Of a stretch of DNA of 64,000 bases, positions 1 to 8,254 are shown piece after piece. Each line of letters begins with the position of its first letter. The first letter of the stretch is position 1. Source of the DNA: Pseudarthrobacter sp. SSS035 (GTDB lineage Bacteria; Actinomycetota; Actinomycetes; Actinomycetales; Micrococcaceae); assembly GCF_023273875.1 (NCBI RefSeq), contig NZ_CP096882.1, positions 2,790,001 through 2,854,000 of the forward strand, read 5' to 3'. The position numbers were made by a program, and so were the translations under genes. A model generated the notes under the pieces. The model was not told where the DNA came from. It searched no databases and saw nothing but the letters and a program-made list of their open reading frames with translations.

Positions 1-394
1 CCACCATGGTGAATTCGTCATTGCGGACTTTGAAGTCGACGCGCCGCTGGCTCCGGCACACCAGCACCAGGACGTAGGTTCCGGCGGGGAGGGGCGCCGT
101 CGCGTCCGTTCGGATTTCCTCCGCGCGCAACAGGCCGAATGTCCTATGCGCCACCTGCAGGCCGGGCCCCACCTGGGACTCCGTCAACCAGGCCTCCATT
201 TCAGCCTCGCTGACGGGATCGTTCCGCCACAGCTCAGCGCGTGGCCCCGGCTCGGTCACCTCCGGCGCGGACGGGGCGTTCTCGGCCGGCCGCCACCCTT
301 CGTCGTACGTGTATTCACATCCGGTGAGCGCAGTTCCGGCAACGAGTGCGCCCGCCGTCCAGAGTACGACGGCGGCCCTCACCCGGGTGCGCAC
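1..394 (-). CDS. Putative lipoprotein (partial, C-terminus off window)
   Basis: The first 131 codons of a minus-strand gene are visible; the rest lies before base 1. A GTG at 394 opens an Arg-containing N-terminus, a hydrophobic stretch and the lipobox LTGC, so the product is probably a lipid-anchored exported protein. No clear ribosome site precedes the GTG, and an in-frame GTG five codons later is an alternative start. Further on, LPAGTYVLVLVCRS matches VPAGKYTLTLVCEG in the next gene (550-990), so the two look like paralogues in tandem. No enzymatic motif is visible and the function is unknown. Confidence 0.65.
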   Translation of the reverse strand, partial: MRTRVRAAVVLWTAGALVAGTALTGCEYTYDEGWRPAENAPSAPEVTEPGPRAELWRNDPVSEAEMEAWLTESQVGPGLQVAHRTFGLLRAEEIRTDATAPLPAGTYVLVLVCRSQRRVDFKVRNDEFTMV

Positions 395-549
395 GGAGAC
401 TGACCGGGACGGGCAAGTGCCCGGACGAAGTACCGCCCTGCGGGGCGGCGGCGCCCCCTGGCTTGCGGGCATATTCCGACTCTATGCCCGGCACGGACCC
501 CAATCCAGAGCCTCGAGGAAGTGCGGGGGAGGCTGGTCAGGGGAGGGGG

Positions 550-990
550 TTAGGGGCTGCTGCTTACCAGCTGGTAGGCGTAGATCAGCGGTGCGTCGAC
601 GCTGGAGGCGCTGAGCTCCAGCGGTCCGGATTCCGGGAGCGTGATTTTGCGGGACTCCGGCGTGCCGTAGCAGGCGGCCCCGAGGTCGGCGAGTTCCTTG
701 CCGCCGGACCGCACTGCCAGGAAGGCCTTGCCGCCGCCTTCGCAGACGAGTGTCAGCGTGTACTTGCCTGCCGGCACGTTCTCCGTATGGTCAATGGGCT
801 GGGCGTTGAGAATCTTGCCGGAATCCTCGGCAACAATGCCGCTGGCCGACGGCATCGCCGTGGCTTTCCAGGCCGGCACATCCGCGTTCTCCACCGAAAG
901 CTGCTGCGCGCAGCCCGAGACACCCAGGAGGACAGCTGCTGCAGCCACAGCGGAGAGGGCACGCGGCATGGAGGAAGGAAACGGAACCAT
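550..990 (-). CDS. Small putative lipoprotein
   Basis: This gene encodes 146 residues. The N-terminus has a short basic region, a hydrophobic core and the lipobox LGVSGC, predicting export and lipid anchoring. The mature part is small, with two Cys residues (in LVCEGGG and AACYG) that could form a disulphide, and no catalytic motif. The segment VPAGKYTLTLVCEG resembles the partial lipoprotein at 1-394, suggesting a tandem duplication. The ATG at 990 has a GGAAG-like ribosome site; an ATG at 969 would still keep the signal peptide. Function is unknown. The gene is divergent from the MerR regulator at 1128. Confidence 0.75.
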   Translation of the reverse strand: MVPFPSSMPRALSAVAAAAVLLGVSGCAQQLSVENADVPAWKATAMPSASGIVAEDSGKILNAQPIDHTENVPAGKYTLTLVCEGGGKAFLAVRSGGKELADLGAACYGTPESRKITLPESGPLELSASSVDAPLIYAYQLVSSSP

Positions 991-1035
991 GCTTCCAACT
1001 TACCCGGCGCCATCTGTGCTCCGTGATTCAGTCCC

Positions 1036-1066
1036 TTGACCTTGACGCTACGTCAACATTTATCGT
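1036..1066 (+). promoter_or_regulatory. MerR-type promoter with 19-bp spacer and inverted repeat
   Basis: A TTGACC -35 hexamer (1036-1041) and a TATCGT -10 hexamer (1061-1066) are 19 bp apart. The inverted repeat TTGACG-CTA-CGTCAA (1042-1056) lies inside the spacer. An overlong spacer carrying a dyad is the hallmark of promoters activated by MerR-family proteins through DNA distortion. The MerR-like gene starts 62 bp downstream, so autoregulation is likely. Confidence 0.75.
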
Positions 1067-1127
1067 TGAACCATCAGCCGGACCAGAACGTCCGGACCAT
1101 CCCGCAACAGAGCAGGAAGGAGGACAC

Positions 1128-1910
1128 ATGGACTGGTCCATCCAGGACATCGCCCGGATCGCCGGGACCACCAGCAGGACGCTGCGGCACTATGACGACA
1201 TCGGCCTGCTCAAGCCCAGCCGCACCGGCCACAACGGTTACCGCTACTACAACCAGGCGGCGATGGTGCAGCTCCAGCGCATCCTGCTCCTGCGCGGGCT
1301 GGGGCTGGGCCTGCCGGTGATCAGCCAGGTGCTCGACGACGAAGCGGACGCAGCGAAGGCGCTCACCGGGCATCTCGAATGGCTGAAGCAGGAACAGGAC
1401 AGGCTGGCGCGGCAGATCGCGTCGGTCACCCAAACCATCGAAGCAGTGAAAGGAGGTGGCGAAATCATGGCAGAAGACATGTTCAACGGTTTCGACCACA
1501 CGCAGTACAAGGACGAAGTGGAGGAACGCTGGGGCAAGGACGCCTACGCGAAGGGGGATTCGTGGTGGCGCGGCATGAGCACCGAGGAGAAGGCCGCGTG
1601 GAAGCAGCGCTCGCAGCAGCTGGGCGAGGACTGGATCGCCGCCGCCACGGCGGGTATCGCACCGGACAGCGCGGAGGCCCAGGCCATCGCGAGGCGGCAC
1701 GTCGAATGGCTGACCGGCATCCCGGGCACCCCGGCGTCGGACGCCCGCGGCCAGGCTGACCGCAAGGGCAACGCTGACGTCCAGGCATACGTCACCGGAC
1801 TCGGCGAAATGTACGTTGCTGACCCTCGGTTCGCCAAGAACTACGGCGGCGCGGACGGTGCCGGCTTCGTCCGGGATGCCCTGAAGATCTACGCGGCGGA
1901 GAACCTGTAG
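1128..1910 (+). CDS. MerR-family regulator, TipAL-like
   Basis: This 260-residue protein has an N-terminal MerR winged helix (about residues 1-75, IQDIARIAGTTSRTLRHYDD), a coiled-coil linker, and a C-terminal TipAS-like domain (about residues 115-260; FDHTQYKDEVEERWG and the YVADPRFAKNY region). In Streptomyces TipA the C-terminal domain binds thiopeptide antibiotics and the protein activates its own promoter. The ATG at 1128 is chosen because AGGAAGGAGG sits just upstream and because starting earlier would run translation back through the MerR-type promoter. An internal in-frame ATG at 1467 with its own strong ribosome site could give the ligand-binding domain alone. The ligand here is not known. 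Confidence 0.9.
   Translation: MDWSIQDIARIAGTTSRTLRHYDDIGLLKPSRTGHNGYRYYNQAAMVQLQRILLLRGLGLGLPVISQVLDDEADAAKALTGHLEWLKQEQDRLARQIASVTQTIEAVKGGGEIMAEDMFNGFDHTQYKDEVEERWGKDAYAKGDSWWRGMSTEEKAAWKQRSQQLGEDWIAAATAGIAPDSAEAQAIARRHVEWLTGIPGTPASDARGQADRKGNADVQAYVTGLGEMYVADPRFAKNYGGADGAGFVRDALKIYAAENL
1449..1469 (+). promoter_or_regulatory. Internal ribosome site and ATG for a TipAS-like short form
   Basis: The stretch AAAGGAGGTGG (1449-1459) is an almost perfect anti-16S match placed 7 bases before an in-frame ATG (1467-1469) inside the MerR gene. Initiation there would make a product of about 147 residues containing only the C-terminal ligand-binding domain. This is the arrangement known for tipA of Streptomyces lividans, where TipAS is the more abundant product. 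Confidence 0.65.
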
Positions 1911-1949
1911 CCCGTCAGGAGGAAGCGTGCCCGCCAATAGACTTGGGCG

Positions 1950-3677
1950 GTGACTGATTCCACGCTTTTCCTGGCCGGCAACACCCCCGATGCCCCGCGC
2001 AGCGACCTCCCCGGGCTGCTGACGGCGCTCGCCGCGGACCTGCGCCGGGTGGACTACACGCTTGACGGCGTGGCCGGGCTGCTGGGCGAGTCGGCCTACC
2101 GCGCGCTGAACCGGGACCAGATCATCCCGGCGCTGCTGGCCACCGAACCTGCCCTCCAGAATGATGCCGCAGAGAGTGGCGCAGCGAACGGTGAGAAGAC
2201 GACGGCGGCGCTCGCCGCCGTCGTGCGTCTCTGGCTCCTGGCGGAACCGCAGACGCGGGAAACGCTCGACGCCGCCCTGCCGAGAGTACGGGCCGACGGC
2301 CTGATCGAGCTGGGGCTGCTCGAGCCCGTGCCCGGCCCAGATCGGCCCGGCCCTGAGCTGCCCGGCGCTGCCGTGGGCGCGGACGTGCTACAGGCAAAGG
2401 CGGATCTGCGGCCGTACGGCTGGGACGCCAATGAGGACGGCAGCGGAGGCGCCGAGCTCTGGGTGGCCAGCGACCTCGCCGCGCACCAGCAGGCCGGCGT
2501 GCTGCGGCACGACCACGTGCTGGGCATCGGGCAGGCGTCCACCACGCTGGTGCAGACCACCGTCCGCCGCCACGTCGCCAAGGCCCTGGACCTGGGTACG
2601 GGCTGCGGCATCCAGTCCTTCCACCTCCTGCACCATGCCGAGCACGTGACGGCAACGGACATCTCAACGCGGGCGCTGGCCTTCACCCGGTTTAATCTCC
2701 TCCTTAATGCCGAGGCCCTGCACCTGGACCCGGAGCACCTGGAGGACCGGGTGAGCCTTCGGCTGGGGTCGCTCCTGGAGCCGGTGGCGGGGGAGGAATT
2801 CGAACTGGTGGTATCCAACCCGCCGTTCGTCATCACCCCGCGGACCCTGGGCGAAGCCGCGTCCGGGCAGTTCACCTACCGTGACGGCGGCCTGCCCGGC
2901 GATGACATTGTGTCCTCGCTCGTGGCGGCGCTGCTCGGTGCCCTGGCCCCGGGCGGCACCGCGCAGCTGCTGGGCAACTGGGAAATTCCCGCGGGGACCG
3001 AGTGGTACGAGCGGCCCAAGAGCTGGATCGGTCCGGACGCGGATGCCTGGTTCATCCAGCGCGAGCAGGTGGGCCCGGAGCAGTACGCCGAAACGTGGCT
3101 GCAGGACGCGTCCGAATCCCGCGACCGGATGCATTACCGGGACGCCTACGCCGCCTACCTGGCGGACTTCGCTTCCCGGAACGTGGCGGGGATCGGCTTC
3201 GGGATGATCTGGCTGCGCCGGCCGACGGCGGGACGACCCGCCGCCTCCATCAGCCGTTTCGAGGAAATCACGTACCCCATTGAGCAGCCCATCGGGCCCC
3301 ACCTGGGCGCCGCCGTCGAGCGTTCCGACTGGCTGGCCGCCAACAGCCTGGCGGACGCGCACCTGCTCGTGGCGGACGACGTCACGGAGGAGCGCCATCA
3401 GCGCCCCGGCGCCGAGCACCCCGGCGTGATCCTGCTGCGCCAGGGTGCGGGCCTGCGCCGGACCAATCTGCTCAGCACCGAACTCGCCGGATTTGTCTCC
3501 GCGTGCGACGGTGACCTCTCCGTCGGCCAGATCATCGGAGCCCTTGCCGCGCTGCTCGGCGGGAGCCTCGCCGGGGAGGACGGGTTCGACGGCGACGCGT
3601 TCCGGACCGGGTTGCTCGACGACGTCGCGAACCTGGTCAGCGACGGTTTCCTGGTTCCTTCCGAGCCTGCTGAATAG
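1950..3677 (+). CDS. Class I SAM-dependent methyltransferase (N5-glutamine/HemK-like catalytic motif)
   Basis: This 575-residue protein starts at GTG 1950. It has an N-terminal domain of about 190 residues, a SAM-binding motif I (ALDLGTGCGIQ, about residues 211-221) and the NPPF catalytic motif at residues 290-293. NPPY/F marks methyltransferases acting on planar amide or amino groups, such as release factors, adenine or guanine in rRNA. The C-terminal part of about 180 residues has no motif I recognise. Long three-part methyltransferases of this kind are common next to topA in Micrococcales. The substrate cannot be read from the sequence. The next gene, topA, follows after 156 bp. Confidence 0.85.
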   Translation: MTDSTLFLAGNTPDAPRSDLPGLLTALAADLRRVDYTLDGVAGLLGESAYRALNRDQIIPALLATEPALQNDAAESGAANGEKTTAALAAVVRLWLLAEPQTRETLDAALPRVRADGLIELGLLEPVPGPDRPGPELPGAAVGADVLQAKADLRPYGWDANEDGSGGAELWVASDLAAHQQAGVLRHDHVLGIGQASTTLVQTTVRRHVAKALDLGTGCGIQSFHLLHHAEHVTATDISTRALAFTRFNLLLNAEALHLDPEHLEDRVSLRLGSLLEPVAGEEFELVVSNPPFVITPRTLGEAASGQFTYRDGGLPGDDIVSSLVAALLGALAPGGTAQLLGNWEIPAGTEWYERPKSWIGPDADAWFIQREQVGPEQYAETWLQDASESRDRMHYRDAYAAYLADFASRNVAGIGFGMIWLRRPTAGRPAASISRFEEITYPIEQPIGPHLGAAVERSDWLAANSLADAHLLVADDVTEERHQRPGAEHPGVILLRQGAGLRRTNLLSTELAGFVSACDGDLSVGQIIGALAALLGGSLAGEDGFDGDAFRTGLLDDVANLVSDGFLVPSEPAE

Positions 3678-3833
3678 TGGTTCGGCGGGCCCCGGAACAC
3701 CCCACATCGGGATCCCGGATGTGCCTGATGAGTCAACTGGTTTTCCACATGAATGCGCACTATTGTCCAAAATATGGTGAACTAGGCCAATATGGGCTCA
3801 TCTGCCCGAGCAACCTTTTTCTGTAGGAGCACC

Positions 3834-6563
3834 GTGCCAAGCAAGGCCAAAACAGGCAAGAAACTCGTGATTGTGGAGTCTCCGGCCAAGAGCAAGACCA
3901 TCGCCAAGTACCTCGGCGAGGGCTTCATCGTAGAGGCCTCCATTGGTCACATCCGCGACCTGCCGCAGCCGTCTGAGCTTCCTGCAGAACTGAAGAAAAC
4001 CTCGGTGGGCAAGTTCGCCGTCGACATCGAAAACGACTTCAAACCGTATTACGTGGTGTCCGCGGACAAGCGTAAAAAGGTCACCGAGCTGAAGGCCGCG
4101 CTCAAGGATGCCGACGCCCTCTATCTCGCAACCGATGGGGACCGCGAGGGCGAGGCCATCGCGTGGCACCTGCTGGAAGTGCTTAAGCCCAAGGTCCCGG
4201 TGTACCGGATGACGTTCGGCGAAATCACCAAGGAAGCCATCCACCGCGCCATGGACAACCTGCGCGATGTTGATACGGCCCTGGTGGACGCGCAGGAAAC
4301 CCGCCGCGTCCTGGACCGGCTCTACGGCTACGAGATTTCCCCAGTGCTGTGGCGCAAGGTTGCCCGCGGCCTGTCCGCCGGGCGCGTGCAGTCCGTGGTC
4401 ACCCGCATGGTGGTGGACCGTGAACGCGAACGCATGGCCTTCAAGGCCGCCTCGTACTGGGACCTGACGGGCCAGTTCGGGGCAGGCGCCGGTTCGTTCA
4501 AGGCGAAACTCGCTGCGGTTGACGGGGCCAAGGTCGCTTCGGGCCGGGACTTCAACGACGACGGCGTGCTCACCTCGCGCAATGCGGCGCACCTCAACGA
4601 GGAACTCGCCACCTCGCTGGCCGCCGGTCTCCAGGATGCGGACTTCCGCGTCCGGTCCGTGGACACCAAGCCGTACACACGCCGTCCGGCCGCGCCGTTC
4701 ACCACGTCCACGCTGCAGCAGGAGGCCGGCCGCAAGCTCCGCTTCTCCTCAAAGAGCACCATGCAGGTGGCCCAGCGGCTGTACGAAAACGGCTACATCA
4801 CCTATATGCGTACCGACTCCTCGGCGCTGAGCGACGAAGCCGTCACGGCCGCCCGCCGCCAGGCCTCCGAGCTGTACGGCCCGGAGTACATCCCGGCGTC
4901 GCCCCGCATGTACACCAGCAAGGCTGCAAATGCGCAGGAAGCCCACGAGGCCATCCGCCCCGCCGGTGACTCCTTCCGCACCCCCGCGCAGGTGGCCAAA
5001 CAGCTCTCCGGCGACGAGTTCCGCCTGTACGAACTGATCTGGAAGCGCACCGTCGCATCCCAGATGGGTGACGCCAAGGGCTCGACGGCGACCATCCGCC
5101 TGGGTGCCGTGGCCACCGATGGCCGGGACGCTGAGTTCTCCGCCTCCGGTACCGTCATCACCTTCCCGGGCTTCCTGGCCGCCTATGAAGAAGGCAAGGA
5201 CGAAAGCCGCGGGGACGACGACTCCGACGAAGCCCGGCGGCTGCCGAACGTGGCCAAGGACGATGCCCTCACGGCGTCGGACATTGTGGCCGTGGGCCAC
5301 GAGACCTCGCCGCCTCCGCGCTTCACCGAAGCTTCGCTGACCGCCGAGCTGGAGAAGAAGGGCATCGGCCGACCGTCAACCTATGCCTCCACCATCTCCA
5401 CCATCCAGGACCGCGGCTACGTCCGGAAGCAGGGTTCCGCGCTGGTGCCCAGCTGGATCGCGTTCTCCGTGATCCGCCTGCTCGAGCAGCACTTCACGGA
5501 CTATGTGGACTACGAGTTCACGGCGGACATGGAAGGCGACCTGGATAAGATCGCCAACGGCCAGGCCGTTGGATCCGCCTGGCTCAAGCACTTCTACTAC
5601 GGTGAAGATTCCGATCCGGGCCTGCTCAGCATCGTGAACAACCTGGGCGAGATCGACGCCCGGGAAATCAACTCCATTCCCATCACGGATGACATCACTC
5701 TGCGGGTGGGCAAATTCGGCCCGTACCTGGAAAGCTCCGCTGCCACGGTGGACGCCAAGACCGGCGAAATCGTGGAGAACTCCCGCGCCAACGTCCCCGA
5801 GGACCTGGCACCGGACGAACTGACGGCGGCGAAGGCCATCGAGCTCATGGAAACGGCTGCGCCGGAAGAACGCGTCCTCGGCGACGACCCCCACACCGGG
5901 CACAGCGTTGTGGCCAAGAATGGCCGCTACGGCGCGTACGTCACCGAAGTCATCCCCGAGATGACCGAGGAACAGCTGGCCAACCAGCCCGTGGAGTACT
6001 ACAAGAACGGCAAGCCGAAGCCGCCGAAGAAGCCCGTCAAGGCCAAGCCGCGCACCGGTTCGCTGTTCGCGTCCATGACCGTGGATTCCGTGACCCTGGA
6101 CGAAGCGCTGCAGCTGATGAGCCTGCCCCGCGCCCTGGGTGAGGACGCCGAAGGCAACCTCATCACGGTGCAGAACGGCCGCTTCGGCCCGTACCTGAAG
6201 AAGGGCACGGACTCCCGCTCCATCGGCACCGAAGAGGAAATCTTCACCATCACGCTGGAGCAGGCACTGGACATCTACTCCCAGCCCAAGCAGCGCGGCG
6301 CCCGTGCCGCCGTGGCGCCGCTGGCCGAGTTCGGACCGGACCCCGTTTCCGAGAAGAACATCGTGGTCAAGGAAGGCCGCTTCGGCCCGTACATCACCGA
6401 CGGCATCACCAACATCACCGTCCCGCGGTCCACATCCTTGGAGGAACTGACCCGCGAACAGGCCATTGAACTCCTCGCCGAGAAGCGGGCCAAGGGTCCG
6501 GTCAAGCGCACCACAACGGCCCGCAAGGCCCCGGCAAAGAAGAAGGCCCCGGCCAAGAAGTAA
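3834..6563 (+). CDS. topA: DNA topoisomerase I (type IA)
   Basis: This 909-residue enzyme relaxes negatively supercoiled DNA by single-strand passage. The TOPRIM domain is at the N-terminus (KKLVIVESPAKSKT and the acidic motif DGDREGEAIAW). The active-site tyrosine is Y324 in YITYMRTDS. After the catalytic core come repeated C-terminal modules, each with a GRFGPY/GRYGAY-type motif, and a Lys/Ala/Pro-rich tail, as in actinobacterial TopA, which lacks the E. coli zinc fingers. The GTG at 3834 is chosen because TAGGAG lies 5 bases upstream and the protein then begins directly before the TOPRIM domain; an ATG at 3792 has no ribosome site. Confidence 0.97.
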   Translation: MPSKAKTGKKLVIVESPAKSKTIAKYLGEGFIVEASIGHIRDLPQPSELPAELKKTSVGKFAVDIENDFKPYYVVSADKRKKVTELKAALKDADALYLATDGDREGEAIAWHLLEVLKPKVPVYRMTFGEITKEAIHRAMDNLRDVDTALVDAQETRRVLDRLYGYEISPVLWRKVARGLSAGRVQSVVTRMVVDRERERMAFKAASYWDLTGQFGAGAGSFKAKLAAVDGAKVASGRDFNDDGVLTSRNAAHLNEELATSLAAGLQDADFRVRSVDTKPYTRRPAAPFTTSTLQQEAGRKLRFSSKSTMQVAQRLYENGYITYMRTDSSALSDEAVTAARRQASELYGPEYIPASPRMYTSKAANAQEAHEAIRPAGDSFRTPAQVAKQLSGDEFRLYELIWKRTVASQMGDAKGSTATIRLGAVATDGRDAEFSASGTVITFPGFLAAYEEGKDESRGDDDSDEARRLPNVAKDDALTASDIVAVGHETSPPPRFTEASLTAELEKKGIGRPSTYASTISTIQDRGYVRKQGSALVPSWIAFSVIRLLEQHFTDYVDYEFTADMEGDLDKIANGQAVGSAWLKHFYYGEDSDPGLLSIVNNLGEIDAREINSIPITDDITLRVGKFGPYLESSAATVDAKTGEIVENSRANVPEDLAPDELTAAKAIELMETAAPEERVLGDDPHTGHSVVAKNGRYGAYVTEVIPEMTEEQLANQPVEYYKNGKPKPPKKPVKAKPRTGSLFASMTVDSVTLDEALQLMSLPRALGEDAEGNLITVQNGRFGPYLKKGTDSRSIGTEEEIFTITLEQALDIYSQPKQRGARAAVAPLAEFGPDPVSEKNIVVKEGRFGPYITDGITNITVPRSTSLEELTREQAIELLAEKRAKGPVKRTTTARKAPAKKKAPAKK

Positions 6564-6701
6564 GTCAGGACCGGGATGGCAGAAATCCTCGGCGTGCTCG
6601 CTCGTTCCTCGCTTAGACGCACGCTGCCGGATTCCTCCCATCCCGGCCCGTGTGTCATCCTCGGAATTGCGGTGCCGGGCACAACGTGGTCGAGTAGATA
6701 C

Positions 6702-7154
6702 ATGACTGAACAGCCCGGCACAGCCGATCTCACGCCGCTCAACGACCTCGAAGAGAAGCTCGCCCTGGGCGGCCAGCCCGAGGGCAGCCCGGTGGACGTC
6801 ATCCTGTCCTTCCTCAACAGCGAGGTCTACGTCATCAGCACCGACGGCATCGAAGGGGAGGATTCCCAGGTGGAGCCGCTGGTATTGGCGAACGCCGACG
6901 GCGAGCCCGTCCTTGCGGTGTTCTCGCACCCCAGCCGCGTTGACGAGCAGTATCTTGAGGCGGCCCCGAACGTCCTGGGGACCCAGGGTGCAGCCATCAT
7001 CGCCAACATTGGCGAGGAATTGGGCATGGTGATCAACCCCGGCGCTGCATACGGGTTTGAGATCAACCCGGAGGGCGTAGCCAACATCAAGCGCGACTTC
7101 AAGCGGGCGGATGAGCTTCCCGACGGCGCACCCGAGGACGCCTCCGCAAACTGA
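6702..7154 (+). CDS. SseB-like family protein
   Basis: This is a small acidic protein of 150 residues. Motifs such as EVYVIST, VLANADGEPVLAVFSHPSRV and GMVINPGAAYGFEINPEGV fit the SseB N-terminal domain found in many actinobacterial proteins of unknown role. No signal peptide or membrane segment is visible. The ATG at 6702 is used because the upstream in-frame extension (from 6576) is low in family resemblance. The gene stands alone between topA and the Ppx/GppA gene, in the same direction. Confidence 0.75.
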   Translation: MTEQPGTADLTPLNDLEEKLALGGQPEGSPVDVILSFLNSEVYVISTDGIEGEDSQVEPLVLANADGEPVLAVFSHPSRVDEQYLEAAPNVLGTQGAAIIANIGEELGMVINPGAAYGFEINPEGVANIKRDFKRADELPDGAPEDASAN

Positions 7155-7207
7155 CATCTTTTGCGCAGGGTTGTAAGTGAGGGCCGGGGCAGGGGAATAA
7201 TGGCAGG

Positions 7208-8212
7208 ATGCGGCTAGGCGTCCTCGATATCGGGTCAAACACTGTCCACCTTCTCCTGGTGGATGCCCACCCTGGCGCGCGTCCGGTGCCTTTCGCGTCG
7301 CACAAACGGCCCATATCCCTGGTCCAATACCTGGATACCGACGGCAACATCACCGACGAAGGGCAGCACGAGCTGACCGAATTCGTCCTTGAAGCCTGGG
7401 AGTTTGCCGCCAGGCACAAAGCGGACGACCTTCTGGCTTTCTGTACGTCTGCCATCCGTGAAGCCACTAACGGCCCTGCCGTGCTGGCCCGGGTCAAGCA
7501 CGAAACCACTGTCACCCTGCAGGAACTGACCGGCAGCGAAGAAGCCTCCATGACCTTCTTCGCCGTCCGCCGCTGGTACGGCTGGGGTGCGGGACCGATC
7601 CTGAACCTGGACATCGGAGGCGGCTCCTTCGAAATGGCCTTCGGGCAGGACGAACTGCCCGAAGTGGCCACTTCCGTGCCGCTGGGCGCCAGCCGCCTGA
7701 CCCGCGACTGGCTGGCTGAGGACCCGCCTTCCGCCAAGAGCGTCAAAGAGCTGCGCCGCTACATCCGGGCCACCCTCGCCCCGGCGGTCAGGCAGTTCGA
7801 CGGCCTGGGCCGCGCCAACGTTGTGGCCGGAACCTCCAAGACCTTCAGGTCGCTCGCCAGGGTCGCCGGAGCAGCCCCGAGCGCCGCAGGGCCCTACGTG
7901 AAGCGCACACTTAACGCCACGGATCTGGGCGTGTGGGCGCAGCGCATTTCAGCCATGAAGTCCGAGGACCGGCTCTTTCTGCCGGGCGTGTCAGAGGCCC
8001 GCGCGCACCAGCTGCTCGCCGGGGCTCTGGTGGCCGAGGCTGCCTTGGAAATGTTCAAGTTCAAGAAGATCAGGATCTGCCCGTGGGCGCTGCGTGAAGG
8101 GCTGATCCTGCGCCGGCTCGACCAGCTGGTCTTCGCCGGTCCGCTGGGTCCGGCCCCGCATATCGTGGAGCCCGCCGCGGCACGCCAGACGATCGAGGCT
8201 TCACCGGCCTGA
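7208..8212 (+). CDS. Ppx/GppA family phosphatase (exopolyphosphatase-like)
   Basis: This 334-residue protein belongs to the ASKHA phosphotransferase fold. The first phosphate loop is LGVLDIGSNTVHLLLVD at the N-terminus and the second is LNLDIGGGSFEMAFG near residue 135. The family hydrolyses polyphosphate or the 5'-phosphate of pppGpp and so links phosphate storage to the stringent response. The length fits the short actinobacterial two-domain form without the HD domain of E. coli Ppx. The start is ATG 7208. In mycobacteria a gene of this type lies near proC; here the two are separated by about 10 kb of catabolic genes, which may be an insertion. Confidence 0.9.
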   Translation: MRLGVLDIGSNTVHLLLVDAHPGARPVPFASHKRPISLVQYLDTDGNITDEGQHELTEFVLEAWEFAARHKADDLLAFCTSAIREATNGPAVLARVKHETTVTLQELTGSEEASMTFFAVRRWYGWGAGPILNLDIGGGSFEMAFGQDELPEVATSVPLGASRLTRDWLAEDPPSAKSVKELRRYIRATLAPAVRQFDGLGRANVVAGTSKTFRSLARVAGAAPSAAGPYVKRTLNATDLGVWAQRISAMKSEDRLFLPGVSEARAHQLLAGALVAEAALEMFKFKKIRICPWALREGLILRRLDQLVFAGPLGPAPHIVEPAAARQTIEASPA

Positions 8213-8254
8213 GACCCGGGCTAGCCCAGGGCGCAGACAGCGGGGTCGCGTGGC

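Noticed and set aside
5376..7238. A 620-codon open frame antisense to topA
   Set aside because: It spans topA and the SseB-like gene, which have clear protein families; the antisense protein has none.
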